Shown here piece after piece: positions 56,517 to 64,000 of a stretch of 64,000 nucleotides of DNA. Made by a program: the position numbers and the translations under genes. Within the stretch, counting starts at the first letter, position 1. Each line of letters begins with the position of its first letter. The notes below the pieces were generated by a model, which worked only from the letters and a program-made list of their open reading frames with translations, did no database searches and was not told where the DNA came from. The DNA comes from Magnaporthiopsis rhizophila (Eukaryota; Ascomycota; Sordariomycetes; Magnaporthales; Magnaporthaceae). The stretch lies in the NCBI GenBank assembly GCA_003049465.1, contig PYSS01000060.1, positions 124,001 to 188,000 of the forward strand, in the 5' to 3' direction.

Positions 56517-57309
56517 AACTCACCGTTCTTTTTCTAAATAAAAAGTAATTGCTGATTCCATCTGATGCGGAACAAAGGTCCGGTCGGGGGGCGATGCCGT
56601 TTCCGGTTGTTCGATATATAAAATCGCCGAGGCGACAAGGCTTGGAGATGGACGGTAGTCCAGTCCTCTTACACCAAGCAAACCGTTTTGGGACATGCGC
56701 TAAGCCCTTTGCGGCAACTGGCTACACACTCCACCGCGACCGACGATGTCATGGATGTTGAGATTGACTCTGCACACGAGCTGCGTGGGAATCATCTTCC
56801 ACTTGACCAAACACGTCAAGCCGCTGATAAGGGAAATATGTTTAACCCAAGCAATCGGTGTTCATAGTCTGGGTGCGTCCGCTTTTCACTTTTGTGGTTG
56901 AATACTGCAAAGGCTTCATGGCACATTATATAAGCGGCACGAAAAGGGAATGCTGGTAAACTCTCAAGGAGGAACAAAGACGCATGGATGCAGGCGTGGA
57001 GGAATAGTTATCGGGTTCCTATGAATACGATTCTGGTAGGAACAGTGGTCATGCTGAAATATATATAGTTTTAATACCGCCCCATTATGGAAGTGCACAA
57101 AATTGCATGTGCTCGGGAATAGAACAACAAGGAAGCAGAAACAAGACGGAGAAGAGGCATAGATGTAAAGTTTTAAAAGAAGAACCAAAGCATGGATCAT
57201 GGTGTAAATCCGCCCAGATGACAGTGCAGTGTAGTGTCTATTGTGAGTCAGACGCGCGAAATCAAGCCGGGTCGGGTGAAAATGCGTCCTTCTCGCCTTC
57301 TGCGGCGCT

Positions 57310-59707
57310 TTACAGCTGTGCCGTGACTTTGCCGCCGAGGCTCTTGGTGCAGAACGAGCCAAAGTACTCATTGAGCGCATCCACCGTGCCGCTCCCTTCC
57401 ACGAGGCGAGCCGACATGGCAATGTAGCCGTCTGGTCGGACTACCACCACGCCGCCGCGCTCCTCGTCCAGTCCCATCTTCTTGTGTGCAGACATGGCGG
57501 GCTGGCCCCACGCACTGCTCTCGTAGTTCTGGCGGTCGTCGGCGTACACGTGGTCACGGTAGCGCGCGAGGACTTCGGGGACGTCGCGGCTGATCTCAAC
57601 CGAGCTCCGAGGCGCGGCAAAAATGGTGCAGAAGGTAAAGAACAGGCTGTGCGGGTTGTGCTTCTCGTGGTACGACACCGTGTCCACGTCCGGCCTCAAG
57701 TACGACGCCAAGAAGGAGCCCTTGCGGAGAATCTGTCGGGCAAAGTCGGCGAGTGCAACGCGTGTCAAAGACGGCTTGCCAGCGAAGACAAAGACGCGGA
57801 AGGAGCCGTTCAGAGGCACCTCCTGCTCCAGATGGACCACGTTTGCGTCCACTATCCGCGTCACGTTGGAGTTGAGGAACAGCCTCCCGGTCCGGAGCTT
57901 GTGGCCCTCGGGGTGGATCAGGTCGGACGAAGCCGGGTGGCTGGGCGACCAGTTCAGCGCATTGGGTTTGTAGGCAACTCCGTAGCCGCTCGTGAACTCG
58001 CAGGCTTCCTTGAAGGTCTTGACAAACTCGTTGTCGTCGCCCCCCTGCTTGCCGTGGTTCTCCGAGGCAGCCCGAACTTCGCTGGCGTCAGGCGGGCGCT
58101 GTGAAAAGAGCTTGGCATACTTGTTGTCGAAGTCGAGCAGCGTCTCCGCCACGGCTCTGCGCTCCGGCTCGTATGTCTCCAGCAGCGTGCGGTTGGCAAA
58201 ACCCTGTTCAACAGCGTGTATCTTCCACGCCAAATTCTGGGCATCGAGGAACGCCGTGTTCATTCCCTGGCCTGCCTTGGGCTATAGTTGTCGCAGCTGG
58301 AGTCAGTCGTTTGCGGCTCTCCTCGGTTCCTCTTGCAGAGGGGGCGGGGCGGGGGAAGGCTCACGCTGTGGGTGTGGCAGGCATCGCCTCCGAGGAAAAC
58401 GCGGTGATCGAGAGTGTACTTGTCGGCAATACCCTGGCCGATGGGATACACAGAGTACCACTCCACATTGTCCCACTCTATCGAGAAGGGCTGGAAAATC
58501 TTCTTGGCGGATGCCTGCACCTCGGCCGCGGTCGCCGTTTTGCGCGGGTTCCAATCCTTGTCGGTGGAAGAGGCGATCTGGATGTAGAGACGCACCAGGT
58601 TGTTCTCGCGGGGGATTACCATGATGGAGCCGTGTCGGGAGTGAATCGTGCATTTCATCTGGTGCGACCGAGTCAGCCAAGCTCGCGGCAACACCACCCC
58701 GATCTCAAAGCAGCCCAAGCGGTGAGGGGCTGGCGACCCAGGCCCGTAGGATTCCGACGGAGGTGCCGGCGCGCAGAAGCGGGGGTCGGGCAACCTGACT
58801 GGCGGGTGTGCCGAAAGATTGCCAAATTTGGCAACGGCCTCTGCAAGGTCCCGGGCGCTCGAGAAGGAATCCAGCCCGATTTTTAAAAGAGCACACATAC
58901 CTTGATGTCGGGAAAGTCAGTTCGGACCACTCCGTCCATGACGCCCCAGACGTGTTCGATCGGGTCCTTGTGCCTGATGCCAATGCCCAGCTGCTCCCTG
59001 ATGAAGGAGCGGGCGCCCTCGCCGCCAAAGAGATACTTGGCGCGGACGGTCTCGCTGGCAGTGCCGTCGACGTGCTGCAGCCGCACCTCAACCGGGTACA
59101 GCGGATCGCTGGCCGCGTCCGAGGTGAAGCCGGTGATGGTCCAGGGCCTCTGGATCTGGACATTGTTCTTTGCCAAGTCGGAGATGAAGACGCGCTCGAT
59201 GAAGCCCTGGTGCAGCAGCGTAGTGAATGGGTATCTGGCGTCGATGAAGTTGGGGCAACTGGCCCAGGTGCCTGTCCTCTCGATGCCTGATCTGGTTGCG
59301 GGCGGGTCCCAGAAGGCAACCTCATAGACACGCGCGGGCTTATGTGCCATGATTGCCGACTTTAGTCCCATGTTGCGCAGCAGGTCCAGCGAGCGTGGCT
59401 GGATGCCGTCAGCACGGCCGGTTGGCGTAGGTTCGCTCCTGTTGTCGATGTGCTTGATTTTGTAGCCCCATCGCGCAAGGCAGGTGGAGAGCATCAAGCC
59501 CACGGGGCCGGCGCCGACAATGACTTTTTATTTCCACAGTGGTTAGCTGGACTTGCCGTGTCGACTCGCATAATCGTACTCTTTTTTCTTTCTTTGCTTC
59601 TCTCCACCTCCTCTCTGTGTTCTCAGTCCGATATGTGGCAGCAAAAGGTAATTACCAATGTCATAATGGGTCGAGGAGCCTCGACTTGGCTGAGCTTTTT
59701 CAGCCAT
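57310..59707 (-). CDS. FAD-dependent aromatic monooxygenase, phenol 2-monooxygenase-like
   Basis: Four exons, 59707-59656, 59523-58901, 58658-58365 and 58281-57310, join in frame to 646 residues, the length of phenol hydroxylase-type flavoproteins. These use NADPH and O2 to hydroxylate aromatic rings. Exon 1 (MAEKAQPSRGSSTHYDI) joins to VIVGAGPVGLML, completing the FAD dinucleotide fold with glycines at about 21-26. The GD motif GGDACHTHSPKAGQGMN spans the exon 3-4 junction, followed by AFLDAQNLAWKI. The C-terminal part (from about residue 440) is the thioredoxin-like dimerisation domain, with RPDGYIAMS. The DG motif, normally GCDGARS, reads GGEGARS here (Glu at about 186). Intron 1 has a GTAATT donor and a GCTAAC branch point. 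Substrate is unknown. Confidence 0.9.
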
Positions 59708-61778
59708 TACAGTTTCGAAAATGGTGTGTTGGTTGGCAGTGCGGTGACCAGATGCGTAGTTTAGCCGGCGGAATTCGCGCGGAGGAGGATAGAGGATACA
59801 GGAACAAACAAGATATAGATGAAGATGGAGATTGAGGGTCACTGATAAGAGAGGAAAGAGGATGCGTGTGCGTGCGCGTGCGTGGCTACAGAGGCAGAGA
59901 AGCAAATGGACACGTCGGTGAAGGTAGGTATATCTCCGGTCTGGGGATTTAGGGGAGCGAAGTCAGATGGCGACAGAGGCGCGTGGCATTGCTACGGCGG
60001 CCACAGCTGGGAATAAATGGCAAAAGTGAATTTACCCCCGGCGCAAGGAGCCACCCAACCGATGGGGCCATGCAATATCAAGGGCGAATCGAGCATGCCA
60101 GCGTTCAGGGACCGGTACGGGCGCGCGGCAGTCCCACGGAGGTAGCAGGGAAGCACATGAGCGCCGGGAAAACCGCAGGCGAGGGCTGGTTGTAGCCGTG
60201 ACAAGCAATCAGGACCCAGGCGTCGGCGGCGGACCGACGGGGCCTCGCTGCGAGCAGGAGCAGAAAGCCGAAGCTGAATGAGAGGCAGAACCAGGACCAG
60301 GGAGGGTCAGTCAGGCCAGGACCAGGACCAGGGCGATGAGAAGCCCCTGGCAGCGAAGCAGCAGTAGCAACGGCAGCACATCGGCGCAGTCTGGATTGAA
60401 ACGGGGGAAACAATTAGGTGGCAGAGTGGGCGACCGATAGTAGAGCCGACACGGCGGGAGCGGGGCTCGCTGGAGCCGTCAGACATTGGCGGCCCCCGGC
60501 GACGTGGGTGAGGGTGTGCTGCCATGAGGCGACCTGGGAGGAGAACCCCGGGAGTCGAGCACGGTAATTGAGCACCCGCCATGGTTGGTGGAGACACAGT
60601 GGCCCACGGCTGTGTCGGTCGGCAATGGGCATGTCTTCTCGGCCGGACTTTGCTGGGTGAGGATTTGCACGTGATCCATCCCCAATCCACTCTTAGTGCC
60701 AAGAGTTTCTCCGCAGACTCCACTCGACACACGTCACCGTTAGGAAAGGGAAAACCAAACGCAACACGCAACACGCCGTTGGACTCCAGGAGGGTTTGCG
60801 GTTGGCCAGCCGGAACGGTGCTAACGCACGGCAGATACGCGGGCTAGATCCACTTCGGAATCAGCGTCGGCCGACGGACAAACAAATGATGGATGTTGGA
60901 TGTGTCCCTACTTCCTTTTGCATCGGGGCGATTTCGATACCTACATGTGATATGCCTTTGCCCCTAGCCGGGCAGATGGAGTGTCGGGTTATAATATTGC
61001 CACGAGTTGACCATGATGGAAGGTACACGTACTTTGCATTTCTTTGTTTCTCTTCTTCTATTTGATCCCTGCTGTCATTACCCCTTTAGATCCTTGCTTC
61101 TATTCCCCAAGTATGCATACAGTTGTCAATTTTCATTCTGTATCCGATGCCCGAGGCTAGGCCCAGACTCGGAGATGGTTTCACAGTCGTGTGGGTGTTA
61201 AAAGCAGTGGTGTAGGTGCACAAAAGAGGAATGTCCAAAGACAAATTGTGCCAAGGCCTCGGCTCTTCTGGTATCAAGCTCATCCTGCCTGCAAAACACT
61301 CAGACACTCTGCTGCCACATCTCAATGGAGACAGTGTTGGGCGTGAGCTGCTGGGATATTGCCTGGCCGTGGAACGGTACGGCTGTTGAGACGGGACTTT
61401 CTCTGGGAGCCATGCCAGCTTGGCCCGCCACTCTGAGCGGAGCCGCAAGTGAGCAGGCACGCACCTTCCCTTTGATACATTGGCGCCGGTAAGTTCAGAC
61501 GGCTTAGAGATGGAGCTTGGGCCACGGTAGGTCGGGGCAAGCAACACCCGCAACGCGGAAGACCCAGACCCCGTGACCGCGCGTTGGTCTAGGTCCTTCC
61601 CGCGTCCCGTTTGGGAATTACTTCCCCCTCCACCGCGCTCCCGTCTCTGCCCACCGCGTGCGGGTACCAAGTGTAGGTGCCACACACCCACCACATTCAA
61701 CTCCAGGCAGTTGACCCGCGACTGGACTGCTCGGCCTCCCATTTTGTTCATGCACGTCCAACTCGCTGCATCATCATC
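59708..61778. other. divergent promoter region of the monooxygenase and the right-edge gene
   Basis: No gene is supported in these 2.1 kb. Open frames of up to 265 codons on the minus strand (61086-61883) run over the start of the right-edge gene and lack family likeness. Sequence just before 61779 is rich in CATCAT. Confidence 0.5.
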
Positions 61779-64000
61779 ATGGCTGCCAGCGCACATGGGG
61801 AAGCAGAGCCTGGCAGGGACACAACCGGCATGCACCGTTACGGAATGTTCAACACCATGTCGTCTCCTCGCGCTCGAGCGCAAGCCTCGCCCGTCCAGCC
61901 CTTGGCGGCCACGGCACGCCCAGACACTCCGACGCCGACGCCAATTCGCGGCGACTTCATTCCTGTGTCGACCTCGTCTCTCACTATGCCCTCATCCCCA
62001 CCTCGCCGCGACCAGTCTCCGGACCACGGCGTCACTCTGCATATGAGCTTCACCGACTCGCAGATGAACCTTCTGGCAGAAGCGTGAGAACCTTATCCTT
62101 GGCTATCATGGCCCCCATGTCACAGTATAGCAGCCAAATCAGCTAACGGCCCGACAGAATCTCGCGGCCTAACTCCCCGGAGAAGGGCCCTGGACGAGGC
62201 AGGTCTGGTGGGGCAGATGGCGTTCCAGCTCAGCGCTCTCACCATCGGGCATACAGCGAGGACGACGCGCTCGCTGCGGTTCCCCAAGCGGCGACATCGT
62301 TTCTCTCCCACCGCCATGCTCCTCCCCCGGTCCCGCCCTCTGGCTCGCATGGTTATGCCAAGGCCCGCGGCCAGTCCCCTGCCCGACGCGCCGCCCCAAT
62401 TCCTCCGCGGCAGTACCCCGTCAGGCCGGTGCCACTTGCCCCGCAAAAACTTCGCGAGGACTCTCCTGCCCGGTGTGCCAACCGGCGAGCGCGCTATCCA
62501 GCCAACCTGAGCCATGACGGTCATTTTGGCGGGCAGGCGGCCCCGTCTGCCGCCATTGACGACCGCTACGGACCCCCGACCATCGCCCAACGGCGTGGCG
62601 GCCCCCGCCCGTCTGTCGACACTCTGACGGCGCAGCTGCGCGGAAGCCCCTCCCACCGCAAGACCCCCATTGAGATCATGCAGGAGCCGGTTGTCCCTGA
62701 GCGGTCCAAGTCGACGACCACTGCCAGCGTGTCTCGTTTCGGTGAAGCCAGGGGCCGTGCAGACTCGAATCCTTCGCCCTCCTTTTACTCGACCGAGGAC
62801 CGCAAGGATGGGTACGAGTCCGAGTACGAGACCATAGTCGCCGTCACCCCTCCAGACTCGAGGGATGGATCGGAGGGTGTTGAGAGGTCTGGAGCCGTGA
62901 TGCAGTCCCTTGCCGAATACGAGCAGTTATACAACACCCACATGTCGATGCAGGCCGAGATTGTGAGCGAGCGTCCCGCGGCGGGAACCGGCCCCGATCG
63001 GGGTGCGAACTATCCGCGTGTGTATTCGCCTCTTACGCCTTTTATCGAGACGATGGAGGAAAAGATGCCTCGGCGTAAGGTGCTCATCGGCGAGAGGGGC
63101 TGGCTGGAGAACACGGCCCGGACGGTGGATGGCGGCGTGGGCGGCGTCGGCCGAGGTCGGCCCCAGGCGCCGCCGGCGCAGCAGCAACAGCAGCAGAAGC
63201 GCGGCATCTTCGAGTCGCTCAAGAAGGCGGCCAAGGACGTGGTCGAGCGGGCGGACCTCAAGGGCGCGACGGCGCACCGGCTCGGCCCGCGGCCCATGGG
63301 CGGACCGGGCGGCGGCGGCACCAGCGACCGACGGGCCGTGTCGAGGCTGGACATCTCGCTGGACCCGCGCGAGCAGAGTGTCTTCTACTGCGAGCTCGAG
63401 TTCCTCGTCACGACGGGGCTCGAGGGCTACATCGCGGCGCAGTTCAACGCGGGCCGGCTGCAGCCGGTCAAGCTCAACAAGGTGGCCGAGGCGTGGCGGC
63501 AGAAGGGCCGGCCGCGCGTGGTGGGGTTCCGGTACGATATCGAGACGCAGCTGGAGCTGGTACTGATGCACCTGCACGACTTCAAGTTCTACGGCGTCGA
63601 GTGCAGCTCGCCCGCCGCCATCACGGGCGTGCTCGAGATGATGCGGGCCGACGGCCGCGCCATGCGCGTCCGCACCTTTTGCCAGCCCGACCTCGTCATG
63701 GCCAAGCAGCTGCTGGACGCCCAGAAGCTCTTCAACATCATCGGCTGCCCCGAAAACCTGCAGTACCAGCTCCACCAGGTCGTCCGCTTCTTCAAGCTCG
63801 TCCTCGCCCGCGAGAAGGACATCCAGGACCGCCACTACCGCCGCCCGCCGTCGCCGCCCAAGAGGGCGACGCCTCTGCGCCGCTTCCAGCGCGAGATGGC
63901 CGAACGCGTCCCGGCCCAGGACGCCCTGTCCAGGTTCGACCGCCACCGCGAGCTTCGGGATGATGGTTCCCACCGTCGCCGCCACCATTCCAAGGATCAG
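61779..64000 (+). CDS. conserved fungal protein of unknown function, truncated at right edge
   Basis: Exon 1 (61779-62083) starts MAASAHGEAEPGRD and ends at a GTGAGA donor. Exon 2 starts at 62158 (CTAAC branch point upstream) and stays open to the end of the window, so the gene is partial, with at least 715 residues. I do not recognise a named family. The first 380 residues are Pro/Ser/Arg-rich and disordered, with an acidic YESEYETIVAVTPPDS segment. A Gln-run and KRGIFESLKKAAKDVVERADL follow. From about nucleotide 63360 the protein looks globular: YCELEFLVTTGLEGYIAAQFNAGRLQ, GFRYDIETQLELVLMHLHDFKFYGVEC and NIIGCPENLQYQLHQVVRFFKLV. This block is well ordered and probably conserved. It ends with a basic, His/Arg-rich stretch. 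No membrane segment is evident. Confidence 0.8.

Larger units (their letters stand above)
55989..57309. other. intergenic between the SUMO protease and flavin monooxygenase genes
   Basis: No intact gene. The left part should be the SUMO protease promoter and the right part the monooxygenase 3' end. A T-run lies at about 56099-56112. An AT-rich island at about 56320-56560 contains a possible transposase relic, listed separately. Confidence 0.5.

Noticed and set aside
62927..63988. 353-codon open frame on the minus strand at the right edge
   Set aside because: It is antisense to the better supported plus-strand gene with a good intron, and its composition is Arg/Leu/Val low complexity.
1..64000. 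A secondary-metabolite or catabolic gene cluster around the monooxygenase
   Set aside because: The neighbours are a SUMO protease and an unrelated large protein; no transporter, regulator or second pathway enzyme is present.

Overview
The window is nuclear DNA of a filamentous ascomycete. Genes are split by short GT-AG introns (about 65-185 bp) with CTAAC/CTGAC-type branch points, coding DNA is GC-rich, intergenic regions carry long poly-T/A and CT runs, and every recognisable protein has a fungal homologue. Gene content and style point to Sordariomycetes. Recurrent TAGGTACCTACC-like intergenic strings would fit Magnaporthales or a related order, but that is a low-confidence guess. There are two assembly gaps (20981-20996 and 46655-46698), both inside simple repeats. 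No RNA gene, CRISPR array or intact transposon was recognised.

Layout. 0.8-2.3 kb: mitochondrial GTP/GDP carrier (-). 3.2-5.5 kb: RNA polymerase III subunit RPC82 (-). 5.7-7.1 kb: a perfect 672-bp tandem duplication in the divergent promoter shared with complex III core protein 2 (QCR2, +). 9.6-10.1 kb: ATP synthase epsilon subunit (+). 11.1-14.1 kb: NatC subunit MAK10/NAA35 (+). 14.5-15.8 kb: peroxisomal PMP47/Ant1-type carrier (-). 18.1-20.6 kb: ARS-binding protein 2 (+). 21.9-25.3 kb: mitochondrial-type AAA ATPase with an additional degenerate domain (-). 26.0-28.2 kb: TFIIH subunit Tfb1 (-). 29.8-33.0 kb: 2-oxoglutarate dehydrogenase E1 (+). 33.5-35.0 kb: cytosolic Fe-S assembly protein CIA1 (-). 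36.6-39.6 kb: MHYT-domain membrane signalling protein (+). 40.5-42.6 kb: FAD glycerol-3-phosphate dehydrogenase (+). 43.5-45.6 kb: RGS-domain protein with a long in-frame open extension past its stop (-). 45.6-52.4 kb: a gene-empty interval of 6.8 kb. 52.4-56.0 kb: SUMO protease of the Ulp1 family (-). 56.3-56.5 kb: a possible transposase relic. 57.3-59.7 kb: phenol-hydroxylase-type flavin monooxygenase (-). 61.8 kb to the right edge: a large unrecognised conserved protein, truncated by the window (+).

Most genes are unrelated housekeeping functions in mixed orientation, so this is not a metabolic cluster. Mitochondrial energy metabolism is well represented: GTP/GDP carrier, complex III, ATP synthase, 2-oxoglutarate dehydrogenase, GUT2 and the AAA ATPase, with cytosolic Fe-S assembly alongside. 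QCR2 and ATP15 are adjacent and both have CCAAT boxes upstream, consistent with HAP-complex control. The most distinctive observations are the RGS open extension, the perfect promoter duplication, the uORF whose stop overlaps the ABP2 start codon, the GC-AG intron of QCR2, the MHYT receptor-like protein, the degenerate-plus-active AAA architecture, the 8-copy 12-residue repeat in the SUMO protease, and the Asp-to-Glu change in the flavin monooxygenase DG motif.
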